Source: Verrucomicrobiota bacterium
GTDB lineage: Bacteria; Verrucomicrobiota; Verrucomicrobiia; Limisphaerales; J093
NCBI GenBank assembly: GCA_016871715.1
Contig: VHCO01000009.1
Coordinates: 1 to 64,000, forward strand
Direction: 5' to 3'
DNA length: 64,000 nucleotides
Below are positions 52,627 through 62,555 of the stretch, one piece after another (the first letter of the stretch is position 1; each line of letters begins with the position of its first letter). Under the pieces are notes generated by a model, which was not told where the DNA came from, did not search any database, and saw nothing but the letters and a program-made list of their open reading frames with translations. The position numbers and the translations under genes were made by a program.

Positions 52627-55600
52627 TTAGGCAGCCGCGTCGAGCAGACGCTGTAGGCCCGGCCAGGAGGCTGCGCGTGTGTAGAGGGTTTGCACGCGCG
52701 CCTCGAGGGAAGAGCGGGGCGCCGGCAGGGCCCACGCCGTTTCGAGGGGCCGGTCCGCAGGAGGGCTGAGACCGCTCACCCGCGGCGTTGGACCCCAACC
52801 GGACGCCGTATCGGAGATGTCCCGGCGCGGGTCCGAGCCGGTCGCTGGGGTAAACGCCAGGCTGGCGAGGCCGCCGAGCGTCGAGTGCAGCAACCGCAGC
52901 TTCCACTCGGATTGGAGCAGGTCCGCCTCGGCCTTGGTTGCCTCGCCCAACACGGGAGTCCACCGCTCACCGGCCACGCGGGCCTGGTCGTGGGCGGTGA
53001 GGGCCGTAGCGAGCGCATTGGGTAAGGGGCCTAGGGCCTCGACCAGGGTGTGACCGGCGGTGGTATCGCGGCTGAGCGTCTCGGCCAGTTGCGCCGAGTC
53101 GAGCGAGACTTGGAGAGCGCCGTCGCGCTGGGTCAAACCGACACCCACATGGGCGCCGCCGGGGATCGAGAGGACGGCGGTGCGCACGGCTTGCTCGATG
53201 TCGTAGCGCAGGAAGAGCGAGAGATCGGGCGCCTGGCGCAATTGTCGGAGGGCTTCGTTGAGGCGCCCGATGCCCGACGACACGGCGCCGGCCAGGGCCG
53301 TGGGATCCTCCAGACCGCCACTGCGGCCGGCGGTGCGCGAGATGCCCAACAGCGAGAACAGACCGGTGTCGTCTTCGTACTCGAGGGCCGCTCCGGTTGC
53401 GTCGGCTTGGATGACCAGCCGACCGCTGGTGGCGTCGAGGCTGGCGCGGATCCCCTTGAGATCGTCGATGGCGCTGGCCAGATCCGCGAGGGAATCCAAG
53501 GCACGAGCGACGATGACACGCTGGCCGTTGAGGGTGATCGTGCCGTCTCGGATGCCGGAAAAGTGCGGGTGGGTGGCCAGCGGCGCGTCCAGCGTCGAAC
53601 TGCCGGCTACACTCAAGGCCGTGTCATCGAGTCTGAAGGCGGCGAGGAAGCCAGACGAGTCCGCGCCTGCGCTGATTTCGGCGGGGCCAACCGCGGTGCG
53701 GGTCAGGGCCAAGCGTTGGGTCGACTCATTGAACGTGGCGACCACGCCCGCGCCGGAGGCGTTGATGCGTGCCAAGACTGCGTTCAGGCTGTCCGAGGCG
53801 GACACCGCGATGCTCACGCCATTGAGAACGAACGCGCCGTCTTGGACGCCACGGCCCGGATCCAGGAACGGACTGTTCGCACCTGTCCCGTTGAAGGGGG
53901 CGTCGGGATTGACTCGATTGCGGCGAGCCCCTTCCGGGATGTGCACGGCGGCGAGGAAACCGCTCGAGTCGGCGTCGATCACCAGCGAGTCGTCGGGGGC
54001 ATTGGCTTCGAGGTGGAGCCGATCGGTGTCGGCCTGGTAGCTGGCGGTGACACCCGCCCCGGAGTCATTGAGGCGGGCCAACAGGCTTTCGAGGGTATCG
54101 GTGCTTGGGTCCACCGCGATGCTGACGCCGTTGACCTGGAAGGCGCCGGCCGTGACACCGCTGAACTGGGGGCTCTTGGCCAGGACTTGCCGGTCGTCGC
54201 GCACGTTCCCGCGAAGGGTGTTGGCCGTCGCCAACCCCGCGGCGCTGAGGAAGCCCGAGGTGTCCGACTCGACGGCGATGAGGTCTTCGGTGTGCGCGAC
54301 GGTGGTCAGACGGATCTGGTCGGCGCCGGCGTCGTAAATGGCCAGCACACCGGCCGCGGAGGCGTTGATGCGGCCCAGGATGGACTGGAGCGAGTCGGTC
54401 TGCGGATCCACGAGAATGCTGACCCCGTTGAGGGTGAAGGCGCCTCGGACGACCGCGCCGAACTGGGCCGTCTTAGCCAACACCTGCGTGTCGTCGCGGA
54501 GGTTGCCCCGGGAGGTGGTGGCGCCCGCGAGCTTAACTGCCGCCAGAAAGCCGGAGGTGTCACCCCCGAGCGCCAGGTCGTCCTCGGAGGGGCTGGTGGT
54601 CGTGAGCGTGATGCGGTCGTTGCTGAAGGTGGCTTGGACCGAGGGCACCAGACTGTTGATACGCGCCAAGACGGTGTTGATGCTGTCGTTGGCGAGCACG
54701 CCAATCGTCACGCCGTTCAGCGTGAACGAGCCGGCGCTCACTTGCTGCCCATTCTCGAACCGCGGCCGCAGGTTCGCATCCGCATGGTTGAAGGTTGCGT
54801 TCGGATCCACGTGGGTGGGGGTGGCTCGGTCGACGCTCAGCGTCGAGGTGGCGTTCTTCAACAGCGTGCCCGCCGTGAAGGAGATAGACAGCCCGAGGTC
54901 CGCTCCCAGGCTAAGCGACTGCCCCGCGGCCACCATGCCACCGTAGCTACCCAGCTCGGTGTTATTCTGATCGCGTACCCAAACGCTAACCTGGGTCGGA
55001 GTGGCGCCGATGGTGGTGTCTGAGGACTCGATTCGCAACGTCAAGGCGGTCGCGTTGGCAGCAGCGCCGGTGCCGCGGTACATACCGCTCAGGTTGCCGA
55101 GGCTGGTCGATAGGTGAACCCCCTTGGTGAACGCGATCTGCGCCGCCCCGTAGGACGTGGTCGCGCTGTTGATTTCAGCCGTAGAGGTCAGCACCGACGG
55201 CGCCTCGGGCGTCGTGACGTCGAGGCCGAGGGAACGATCGGACGCGAGCGCGGACGCCGCCTCGGGTGTGGTGAGATCCAGGCCCAGGGGCGAGGTTGAC
55301 GTGGCCGCTGGTGTTGGTTCTCCGTTGGCTCGGAGCGTGGCCAACCGCATCGAGTAAGCGCCCAACGTGGCGACCTGGCCTTCGAGGCGGGCCGGCTGAC
55401 CCCTGGTCGCGTGGTCAGCCAGACTGCTCGACGCCTGAAGCCGAGACGTTAAGGTCACCATCGCGCTCCGCACCGCCTCGCCGCCCTCGCGCAACAACGC
55501 GCTCGCCTGAGCGTAGGTGGGCGTGGCCGCTCGCTGCGCCGCAAACGCCGCCGCCAAGGCCCGCAGTCCGGTAAAGGCGGTGCGAACGCCTGACTCCGAC

Positions 55601-55686
55601 CAGGCCAACGGTTGAGACTTAATCCTGCGGGCCAGCCTGGACAGGTCGGCACTGAGCGGCAGGTTGACTGGAGCGATGGCGGTCAT
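52627..55686 (-). CDS. Protein with five flagellin-hook IN-like repeats
   Basis: This 1019-residue protein has no signal peptide. Residues 1-120 are helical with Ala/Arg-rich heptads, as in the D0 part of flagellin or FliD. From ~318 to ~760 there are five tandem units of about 100 residues, each with an IN-motif-like segment: SFTLNGVTIGV (319), AFTLNGVSILV (415), AFQVNGVSIAV (514), AFVLNGVSIAV (618) and TITLNGQRVIV (715), each followed by a helix LxxxLxRINxxxxG and strand, then DSSGFLAA. A helical C-terminus (~830-1019) completes the flagellin/FliD-like plan. No flagellar gene is near. Such proteins may form a filament cap, but a non-flagellar filament or adhesin is also possible. Confidence 0.75.
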   Translation of the reverse strand: MTAIAPVNLPLSADLSRLARRIKSQPLAWSESGVRTAFTGLRALAAAFAAQRAATPTYAQASALLREGGEAVRSAMVTLTSRLQASSSLADHATRGQPARLEGQVATLGAYSMRLATLRANGEPTPAATSTSPLGLDLTTPEAASALASDRSLGLDVTTPEAPSVLTSTAEINSATTSYGAAQIAFTKGVHLSTSLGNLSGMYRGTGAAANATALTLRIESSDTTIGATPTQVSVWVRDQNNTELGSYGGMVAAGQSLSLGADLGLSISFTAGTLLKNATSTLSVDRATPTHVDPNATFNHADANLRPRFENGQQVSAGSFTLNGVTIGVLANDSINTVLARINSLVPSVQATFSNDRITLTTTSPSEDDLALGGDTSGFLAAVKLAGATTSRGNLRDDTQVLAKTAQFGAVVRGAFTLNGVSILVDPQTDSLQSILGRINASAAGVLAIYDAGADQIRLTTVAHTEDLIAVESDTSGFLSAAGLATANTLRGNVRDDRQVLAKSPQFSGVTAGAFQVNGVSIAVDPSTDTLESLLARLNDSGAGVTASYQADTDRLHLEANAPDDSLVIDADSSGFLAAVHIPEGARRNRVNPDAPFNGTGANSPFLDPGRGVQDGAFVLNGVSIAVSASDSLNAVLARINASGAGVVATFNESTQRLALTRTAVGPAEISAGADSSGFLAAFRLDDTALSVAGSSTLDAPLATHPHFSGIRDGTITLNGQRVIVARALDSLADLASAIDDLKGIRASLDATSGRLVIQADATGAALEYEDDTGLFSLLGISRTAGRSGGLEDPTALAGAVSSGIGRLNEALRQLRQAPDLSLFLRYDIEQAVRTAVLSIPGGAHVGVGLTQRDGALQVSLDSAQLAETLSRDTTAGHTLVEALGPLPNALATALTAHDQARVAGERWTPVLGEATKAEADLLQSEWKLRLLHSTLGGLASLAFTPATGSDPRRDISDTASGWGPTPRVSGLSPPADRPLETAWALPAPRSSLEARVQTLYTRAASWPGLQRLLDAAA

Positions 55687-55966
55687 CGGCTATAGATTCC
55701 CTCGCTTGGGAATAGCCTAAGGGATGCCAACCGACCGCGGCGCACCGATCTCGTCCGGCGCCTCCAGAGTAACCTGCTACGGCTTAATGGGTTGAACCGA
55801 CCGGACCCCATTCCGTTCGACGCGCCCGCGCGACCTCGCGCGCGGCCGCCTGTCCGAAGATAAGACGCTCGGTCGTGCGAGTGTCGTTTCCTTGACATCG
55901 GTGGGACCGGTTGGCTGTCCCGCCGGTCGCCCAACCGGAGCGGGGACTGAGTGGAGTCCGGGACGT

Positions 55967-57145
55967 CTATCGGCTCGTGTTCACGCCGCTGGGGCGATAG
56001 CCCGCCTGTCGGTACGCGTCCGACCGTGGGACATACTGCGGATCGAAGTCGGGCGGAGGAGCGTCCCGTCGGTTGTCGGCCCAAACGACGGCACCCTGAG
56101 GATCGAGTACGCGACCTCTGAAGACACACCCGGAGACGCGCCCTCCCCGAGGCAAGTCGAGCTCGTAACGCTCGAGGTCATCCCGTGTGCCGGGCTGGGT
56201 GTTGTCCGCAAAGACACAATCCAGGTAGGTGCTCAGCCCGCCTAGGTCATCGGCGCCATTGCGGTTGCCGGTGAAGGTGCAACGTTCCACCCACGCCCGT
56301 GAGCCAGGGAATACGGTGAGCGCCCCGTTATTCGTAAAGGGCGGTTCACCCGACTGCTGGGCGACCCGGTCCTCGCCGAGGTTCGCCACGTTGCCGACGA
56401 ACAGGCAGTTGCGCACTACGGCCTGGCTGCCGGCCAACAGGTCCAGCGCCGCACCCGTGATCTGGGTGCGGTTGTTGCGGAAGACGCAATCCTCGAAGAT
56501 CACAGGCGGTGCGCCGGTCCCCTGGTGCTGCACCGACACGCCGGCGCCACAATAACCGGTGACGTTGTCCACCACCTCGACACGCTCGATGCGGGGAGAT
56601 GACCGTCCGAAGATCTTAATCCCGCCGCCATCGCTGAAGAAGAACAGGTTCTTCGGCACTGAGTTGTCCGGCTCGATCTGGCGCGTCCGCGCGCGGCTCA
56701 GGAAGCCGTTGGCGCCCGTGACGCGAACCCCGCGCAGCACCGTGTTCGAGCTGAGGCCATGCCCGAAGTAGACCACGTGGTTCACGACGGCGGGTCGGTG
56801 CGGGCTGTCGGCGCTGGCCAAGTCCGGGTTGGCGGCGGTCAGGGTGACCTCGCCAACGCCTTCGAGCCGGACACCTTCATGGGAGCGGTGGAACCAGATC
56901 AGCGCCTGCCGAGGGCTGGAAGGACGGTACACTCCGGCATGCACCCAAACGGTCTTGTTCGTCTGGTTCCCAGCCGCGGCCTGGAGCGCCGGCTGAATCT
57001 CATCGCCGGGTCTGACATGGTAGCCGTCAGGCCGATACTCCCACGCGGCCGCAGTCGCCACACCCAGACACAGGCCAACCCACCCACCGGAGCGCCACCG
57101 GCCCGCCCCTGTGAGGCGCCTGCCGCACCTGAACGAGGTCCCCAT
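55967..57145 (-). CDS. Secreted right-handed beta-helix repeat protein
   Basis: The 392-residue product has a signal segment (WVGLCLGVATAAAWEYRP). The mature start DEIQPALQAAAGNQ is the usual first helix of pectate-lyase-like beta-helix proteins. Strand-turn units follow: VRLEGVGEVTLTAAN, VLRGVRVTGANG, RIERVEVVDNVTG, IFEDCVFRNNRTQ, VVRNCLFVGNV and WVERCTFTGNR. Enzymatic residues could not be assigned. It is much shorter than the beta-helix protein at 24770 and not a close copy. It is divergent from the CRTAC1 gene. Confidence 0.83.
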   Translation of the reverse strand: MGTSFRCGRRLTGAGRWRSGGWVGLCLGVATAAAWEYRPDGYHVRPGDEIQPALQAAAGNQTNKTVWVHAGVYRPSSPRQALIWFHRSHEGVRLEGVGEVTLTAANPDLASADSPHRPAVVNHVVYFGHGLSSNTVLRGVRVTGANGFLSRARTRQIEPDNSVPKNLFFFSDGGGIKIFGRSSPRIERVEVVDNVTGYCGAGVSVQHQGTGAPPVIFEDCVFRNNRTQITGAALDLLAGSQAVVRNCLFVGNVANLGEDRVAQQSGEPPFTNNGALTVFPGSRAWVERCTFTGNRNGADDLGGLSTYLDCVFADNTQPGTRDDLERYELDLPRGGRVSGCVFRGRVLDPQGAVVWADNRRDAPPPDFDPQYVPRSDAYRQAGYRPSGVNTSR

Positions 57146-57245
57146 GCGCGCAGTGTGGCGCGCTCAACCGAGGGGCGCACGCCGAAAATGAGTTCGGAAA
57201 TAGGGGCTTGCATTCTGCACAAACACCAGGCGTCCTTAGCGGTCG

Positions 57246-59243
57246 ATGCACCAGATTCTTTATCGCACGGTTTCGGTTTTGGGCGGTTGCCTGGTGGTCG
57301 GTTGGGCGTGGCTGTTGGGCGCCCCGCCGTCCGCAGGCGCGGCCGCAACCAATGCGGCGCCGCGCTGGTTCAACCCACGGGACGCACAAGGAGACGCTGC
57401 GCAACCAACCCGCAAACGGGTCGCCGCCAGCCAGTGGTTGGAGGGGCGCAAGCGCAAACAACTCGAGAGCATCCGCAACGCCCGGCCTTTCCACGGCTTC
57501 CAGTTCCGCGACGTGGCCCCCGAGAGCGGCATCACCTTTGACCAGCGTCCGGTGGACGATGCCTGCAAGGACTGGATCCCGGTTCACTACGATCACGGCA
57601 ACGCCGTCGCAGTTGCCGACGTGGATGGCGACGGCCTCACCGACGTCTATCTCCTGAACCAACTCGGCCCCAGCCGGCTGTACCGCAACCTGGGCGCTGG
57701 CCGCTTCGAGGATTTCACCGCCACCGCCGGCTTGGCCCTGGAAGACCGGGTTTGCGTGGGCGCGTCGTTTGCGGATATCGACAACGACGGCGATCCGGAT
57801 CTGTTTGTGACCACCGTGCGCAAGGGCAACGCCCTGTTCGAGAACCTCGGAAGCGGACGGTTCCAGGACATCACCAGCGCCGCCGGCGTCGATTATGTGG
57901 GCCACTCCTCTGGGGCAGTGTTTCTGGACTACGACCGCGACGGTCTGCTCGATTTGTTCGTCTGCAATGTCGGCGTGTACACGTCCGGCGCCGTGGGCCG
58001 GGGTGGGTTCTTCCGCGGCTTGCCCGACGCATTCTCGGGCCATCTGTTCCCCGAACGGAGCGAGGCTTCGCTGCTGTATCGGAACCTGGGCCAGCGGAGG
58101 TTTGCCAATGTCACCGCCACCGCCGGACTCGCCCCGACCGGGTGGTGCGGCGACGCCAGCTTTGCCGACCTGGACGAAGACGGGTTTCCGGACCTCTACG
58201 TGCTGAACATGCAGGGAGACGACCACTTCTTTCGAAATGTCGGCGGCCAACGGTTCGTGGATGCGACGGCGGAGTTTTTTCCCGTGACGCCCTGGGGGGC
58301 CATGGGGATCAAGTTCTTCGACTACAACAACGACGGCCGGCTGGATCTTTACGTGACCGATATGCATTCGGACATGACCGACGCGCAGACGCGGCAGTTT
58401 CGCATGGGCACAGACGCGCGGATGGAGAAGCAGCGGAGCGAGCGATTCTGCGGGATCGAGTTCACCGAGGCCTTTCTGCAGGGCGCCGCCAACAACGTCT
58501 TCGGGAACGCCTTCTACGAGAACCGCGGCGGCGGCCGCTTCGCCGAAGTGTGCCTGAAACTGGGCCTGGAAACCTACTGGCCCTGGGGCGCCAGCGCCGC
58601 CGACATCAATGCCGACGGCTTCGAGGATCTCCTGGTCACCGCCGGCATGGGGTATCCCTACCGTTACGGCATCAACTCGCTGCTGCTCAACGACCGCGGC
58701 CAACGCTTTGTGGACGCCGAGTTCGCCCTGGGCCTCGAACCGCGGCGCGGCGGGCGCACGGAGAAGACCGCCTTCGTTCTCTACTGCTCGGGCGCCGACA
58801 CCGACCACCCGCTCTGCCGCGGTGAGTCAGGCCGTGTCAGCGTACCTGGCACCCTGAGTTCCCGCTCCTCGGTCTTGTTCGATCTCGACCTCGACGGCGA
58901 CCTGGACGCCGTGATCTCCGAGTGGTATGACCGACCGCAAGTGCTGGTGAGCAATCTGTCGGAAAAACGCTCACTGCGTTTCCTTAAGGTCCAGCTCGTA
59001 GGCACAACCTCGAACCGTGACGGGCTAGGTGCCGCGGTGACCGTTCATGCGGGCGGGCGCCGTTTCTACCGCTATCACGAAGGCAAGTCCGGCTATCTCG
59101 CCCAGAGCAGTCTGCCACTGTACTTTGGCCTCGGCGACCTCGCCCAGGTGGACCGGATCGAGGTGGCCTGGCCCTCCGGCAAACGGCAGACGGTCACCAC
59201 CGGCCTGGCCCTCAACCGACTCGTCATGATCCAGGAAGAGTAG
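57246..59243 (+). CDS. CRTAC1-family secreted FG-GAP/ASPIC-UnbV protein
   Basis: This 665-residue protein has a signal peptide (VLGGCLVVGWAWLLGAPPSA). It has FG-GAP/VCBS blades with Ca2+-binding DxDxDG loops: AVADVDGDGLTDVYL, SFADIDNDGDPDLFV, FLDYDRDGLLDLFV, SFADLDEDGFPDLYV, FFDYNNDGRLDLYV and SAADINADGFEDLLV, forming an integrin-like propeller. The C-terminus is an ASPIC/UnbV domain (GLGAAVTVHAGGRRFYRYH; SLPLYFGLGDLAQVDRIEVAWPSG). The family is abundant in this phylum and in Planctomycetes; a role in binding extracellular glycans or surface assembly is supposed, not shown. Confidence 0.9.
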   Translation: MHQILYRTVSVLGGCLVVGWAWLLGAPPSAGAAATNAAPRWFNPRDAQGDAAQPTRKRVAASQWLEGRKRKQLESIRNARPFHGFQFRDVAPESGITFDQRPVDDACKDWIPVHYDHGNAVAVADVDGDGLTDVYLLNQLGPSRLYRNLGAGRFEDFTATAGLALEDRVCVGASFADIDNDGDPDLFVTTVRKGNALFENLGSGRFQDITSAAGVDYVGHSSGAVFLDYDRDGLLDLFVCNVGVYTSGAVGRGGFFRGLPDAFSGHLFPERSEASLLYRNLGQRRFANVTATAGLAPTGWCGDASFADLDEDGFPDLYVLNMQGDDHFFRNVGGQRFVDATAEFFPVTPWGAMGIKFFDYNNDGRLDLYVTDMHSDMTDAQTRQFRMGTDARMEKQRSERFCGIEFTEAFLQGAANNVFGNAFYENRGGGRFAEVCLKLGLETYWPWGASAADINADGFEDLLVTAGMGYPYRYGINSLLLNDRGQRFVDAEFALGLEPRRGGRTEKTAFVLYCSGADTDHPLCRGESGRVSVPGTLSSRSSVLFDLDLDGDLDAVISEWYDRPQVLVSNLSEKRSLRFLKVQLVGTTSNRDGLGAAVTVHAGGRRFYRYHEGKSGYLAQSSLPLYFGLGDLAQVDRIEVAWPSGKRQTVTTGLALNRLVMIQEE

Positions 59244-59320
59244 CTCCGCGTGCTATTGCCCCAACGGCTTGCCGCCGGTTCGCCGCCCTAGCCAACCGAG
59301 TCCGCCGTGTCCCTCCGGGT

Positions 59321-60394
59321 TCAAGGCTCCGCCGGAGGCCGGCCCGCTGCGGAGTCGATCGAGATGGACCGACCGGTGCGGTCCGACTCGTAGCACGCCG
59401 CCAACACCTGCTGGCTCCGCAGCCCAAGGTCCGCTCCGGGCACGCGATCGCGCCCCTCGAGAATCGCTTGGCCGAAGGCCTCGATCTCCGCCCGATAGGT
59501 GTTGACTGGGGCAGGCTGGATCGCCCGCTGCCCCCCCAACACGCGTTCTTGCTGGCTGTCGTAGTCGCCCCCAGACTCGGTCAGGTAGGCCGTCATGTCG
59601 CCGAGCTCGCCTTGGCCAATCGTGCCGCGCGCCAAAATGCTCCCGCGCGAGCCGTAGAGCTCGAGACGGTTCTCGCTGGCCACGTCGGGGATGCAGAAGA
59701 AGGCGTCGACCACGCCCAACGCGCCGTTCGCGAAGCGAACGGTGACCACCGCGCTGTCTTCCGACGCATAATCGTGCACCGTGCGGTTGACGCAGCAACT
59801 GACGGAGCGGATCGACCCGAAAAACATCTCCAGCAAGTCCAGACAGTGTCCGCCCATGTCGATCAGCGAGCCGCCGCCTCCCTGGTGCGGATCCTGCCGC
59901 CAGGCCCCGCGCTGCGGCGGATACCAACACGAAAGCTGCGCCCGGCCCAACACCGGTCGCCCCAGTGCCCCCGCGCGCCAGAGGTCCAGCGCAGCGCAGT
60001 GCTGAGCCTGAAAACGCATCATGAAGGCTGTGCCCAACCGAACCCCAGCCCGTCCGCACTCGGCAACCATCGCCTCCGCTTCAGCCACCGTCCGCCCCAG
60101 CGGCTTCTCGCACAGCACATGTTTGCCCGCCCTCGCGCAGGCTCGGACATGGTCCAAATGCGCGTCGGGCGGCGAGGCGACATACACCGCCTCGACCTCG
60201 TCGGCGAGCAGTGCCGCAACGCTGCCGGCAGCCCTCGCCCCGTACCGCGCCGCCACCGCCGCGTTCGCCGCCGCCCTCCGGCTGTAAACCGCCACCAAGC
60301 GCGCGTTCTGGGCCGGGACCAGGCCCTCGGGAATCGTGCGGCGCTGTGCAATCCCCGTGGATCCAATGACTCCCCATTTAATGGGCCGATGCAT
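59321..60394 (-). CDS. Gfo/Idh/MocA family oxidoreductase, cytosolic
   Basis: This 357-residue protein starts IKWGVIGSTGIAQRRTIPEG, a Rossmann NAD(P) site without an export signal. The signature VLCEKPLGRTVAEAEAMV carries the catalytic Lys, and SLIDMGGHCLDLLEMFFG the His-containing helix. Members oxidise or interconvert sugars, inositols and related alcohols. It is downstream of the DegT-type aminotransferase on the same strand, 44 bp away, so the pair resembles amino-sugar modules in which an oxidoreductase makes a keto sugar and an aminotransferase aminates it. The inference rests on pairing. Confidence 0.9.
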   Translation of the reverse strand: MHRPIKWGVIGSTGIAQRRTIPEGLVPAQNARLVAVYSRRAAANAAVAARYGARAAGSVAALLADEVEAVYVASPPDAHLDHVRACARAGKHVLCEKPLGRTVAEAEAMVAECGRAGVRLGTAFMMRFQAQHCAALDLWRAGALGRPVLGRAQLSCWYPPQRGAWRQDPHQGGGGSLIDMGGHCLDLLEMFFGSIRSVSCCVNRTVHDYASEDSAVVTVRFANGALGVVDAFFCIPDVASENRLELYGSRGSILARGTIGQGELGDMTAYLTESGGDYDSQQERVLGGQRAIQPAPVNTYRAEIEAFGQAILEGRDRVPGADLGLRSQQVLAACYESDRTGRSISIDSAAGRPPAEP

Positions 60395-60438
60395 GACGTT
60401 CCTGGGTGAGATCTCCCATGCTCACGGGGCGCGGCAGC

Positions 60439-61716
60439 TCACTTGCGGTAGGCGCGGAGAACCTTGCGCATCGCTTCGCCAATCTGCTCGCAATGATGCG
60501 GCTCGAAGGTGGGGAAAGCGAAGCACGTGAAGGTGTGGCTTTGGTGCCAGACCGCATTCGGCACCTCGACCTGGCTATAATCGACACTGGCCGGGCACGC
60601 GTACTCACGGGATCGAAACGGGAACCCAGACCGACCGAAGGCCCGGTGCTCCCGAAAGGCCCGCTCGGTGTGGCACTGCGGCCAGAAGACCTTCCAGCAG
60701 GGCGCCCCCTCGGCTCGGACGGCCTTGACGAACTCGCCCACGTCGCAGCGCATCTGTTCGATCTCAAGCGAGAAGGCCAAGACGTACCAGCCGTTCTGGC
60801 GCTCCGGCGTGTCGATCGGCCGGAACTTGACGAGCGGTTCGTCCACTAGAGCGGCGAGCAGGATCTGGGCGTTGCGGCGGCGGCGTGGCAAATTCCAGGT
60901 GTCGATGCGGTCGAGTTCCGCCAAGCCCAGCGCGGACTGCATCTCGGTCATCCGATAGTTCCACCCGACCAAGTTATGGATGTAGGCCAGCTTCTGCTCG
61001 ACCTCCAATAAGTTCAGGCGCTCCTTCACGTCGTAGCCGTGGTCGCGGAAACTGCGCGCCCGCCAGGCAAGCTCTTCGCTGTCGGTCGTGACCATTCCCC
61101 CCTCGCCCCCCGTGGTGAAGGTCTTGTTCTGGCAAAAGCTGCACCCGGCAATGTCCCCCAAGGTGCCGGTCTTCTGGCCCTTGAACACGCCCCCAAAGGC
61201 CTCCGCGTTGTCCTCGATCACGAATAGTCGGTGCTTGGCTGCAAAGGCGCGCACTTGATCCATGTCACACACATTGCCATACAGGTGCACGGGCATGATC
61301 GCGCGTGTGCGTTCGTTCACCAAACCTTCGGCGGAACTGACACTGACGCAGTGGTCATCGAGGTTCACGTCGGCAAACCGAGGGATGGCCCCGGCCTGGA
61401 CGACCGAAAAGCTGCTCGCGATGAACGTGTAACTGGGCACAATGACCTCGTCTCCCGGCCCAACACCCAAGGCGCTCAGGCTCACATGCAGTGCTGCCGT
61501 GCCCGTGGCAACGCTGACCGCGTACCGGCTCCCCTGCCAACGCGCGAACCGCTCCTCGAACTCCATGCCGCGCCGCCCGGTCCAGTAATTCACCTTGCCC
61601 GAGCGCAGCACCTCCTCGACCGCCCGAATGCCTCGCTCATCGAAACTCGGCCAGGGCGGGAGCGGGTCGCGCACGGCCGGCGTACCGCCGTGGAGGGCAA
61701 GTTTTTCGGTGCTCAT
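60439..61716 (-). CDS. DegT/DnrJ/EryC1/StrS-family aminotransferase
   Basis: The 425-residue enzyme is a PLP-dependent sugar aminotransferase. Seen: GTAALHVSLSALGVGPGDEV for cofactor phosphate binding, VIEDNAEAFGGVFKGQKTG with the pyridine-binding Asp, and CSFCQNKTFTTGGEGGM with the Schiff-base Lys. These enzymes aminate keto-sugar nucleotides or free keto sugars such as scyllo-inosose. It is upstream of a Gfo/Idh/MocA gene and should work with it. ATG 61716 gives the standard start MSTEKLALHGGTPAVR. No capsule or O-antigen cluster is seen in the window. Confidence 0.92.
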   Translation of the reverse strand: MSTEKLALHGGTPAVRDPLPPWPSFDERGIRAVEEVLRSGKVNYWTGRRGMEFEERFARWQGSRYAVSVATGTAALHVSLSALGVGPGDEVIVPSYTFIASSFSVVQAGAIPRFADVNLDDHCVSVSSAEGLVNERTRAIMPVHLYGNVCDMDQVRAFAAKHRLFVIEDNAEAFGGVFKGQKTGTLGDIAGCSFCQNKTFTTGGEGGMVTTDSEELAWRARSFRDHGYDVKERLNLLEVEQKLAYIHNLVGWNYRMTEMQSALGLAELDRIDTWNLPRRRRNAQILLAALVDEPLVKFRPIDTPERQNGWYVLAFSLEIEQMRCDVGEFVKAVRAEGAPCWKVFWPQCHTERAFREHRAFGRSGFPFRSREYACPASVDYSQVEVPNAVWHQSHTFTCFAFPTFEPHHCEQIGEAMRKVLRAYRK

Positions 61717-61931
61717 TTGGCAATGAAACCGAGGTTGCCAAACCCTTCGGCTCAGCGCGAGTCCGAATTCTGCCGCCCCCCTCACGGCGTCACGGCGTCA
61801 TGTTGCCCCGCCGCCACGTACCCCAACCCGTCGGCCGTCCCCCGCAAGCGACACTCTCCGCTTCGCTCGCCGGGGCTAAGCCAACCTCGGCTCCGCATAC
61901 GGAGGTCTGTGCCACAGAGCAAGTTCTGTAT

Positions 61932-61953
61932 GCCAGGTTTATAATAGTTGACA
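61932..61953 (-). repeat. 22-nt TGTCAAC element
   Basis: GCCAGGTTTATAATAGTTGA ends with CA here; the reverse complement reads TGTCAACTATTATAAACC then TGGC. It is one of the best-matching copies. Confidence 0.7.
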
Positions 61954-62073
61954 CGTTCCGCTTTAACCTCACCCGCCAGCCAACTGCCACGGGCTCCCAT
62001 GGCGATCGCTCAGGGTGGAGCTAATCGAGTTGGGAAATGGAACGTGGAGAAGCCTGCCGGGCGCACCAAAAGC

Positions 62074-62102
62074 GGATGCGACCGGGTTTACCGGTCGCAT
62101 CC
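62074..62102. terminator. Strong perfect hairpin, possible terminator
   Basis: GGATGCGACCGG-GTTTA-CCGGTCGCATCC is a perfect 12-bp stem with a 5-nt loop. On the minus strand it is followed by GCTTTTGG, which has only a short T-run. It could end an unseen minus-strand transcript or be a structural element. Confidence 0.4.
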
Positions 62103-62555
62103 CTCACCCTTTATGCCGCGGACGAACACTCTATCGGCAGGAACACGCGAAACTTGAGGCCGTGTCGCAGGATGTCCCAAGAGGAGTCGGGTTGGTCCCT
62201 TCCTGACCTCGGAGGCGTCGGAGGCGTGCCGATGACTGACGAAAACCTGGGAAGTGCTGACGCCAAGGTGGTTGGCGCGCATGGGGGCCGTGAACCGGCG
62301 GTCCGGCCCTGCCCGGTGGTTCATGGGGGGCTGGCTGGGTTGCTCTCGAGTCAACCCGCCCCCCACCCTCGTCTTCTAACCCCGACCCGATTTGGCCTAT
62401 TTGGCGTGGTGACCGGCCTCTCTCGTGCGGATGGCTGTGAATCGCGGGCGAGCGAGGATGGCGTCGTTGGTATTGGGCCTGTTCTGCTATGCCGTTATGC
62501 CTAAACGAATTGCCCTACGGAGGGGCCTGAGGTAAAGGATCGCCCATTCGTCGAC

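Larger units (their letters stand above)
61717..62555. other. Spacer with repeat and hairpin, no gene seen
   Basis: This 839-bp gap precedes the plus-strand mannosidase-like gene. It holds one 22-nt element (61932-61953) and a strong hairpin (62074-62102). Open frames on the plus strand (for example about 62037-62504) translate to Gly/Pro/Arg-rich sequence without a domain. It is likely non-coding, and may include the promoter and leader of the gene downstream. Confidence 0.5.

Noticed and set aside
53050-55023. Plus-strand open frame of ~650 codons opposite the IN-repeat gene
   Set aside because: It mirrors the tandem repeats of the minus-strand gene and is Gly/Arg-rich without motifs; an antisense shadow.
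62037-62504. Possible 155-codon gene before the mannosidase-like gene
   Set aside because: The translation is Gly/Pro/Arg-rich with no hydrophobic core, and a strong hairpin lies within it.
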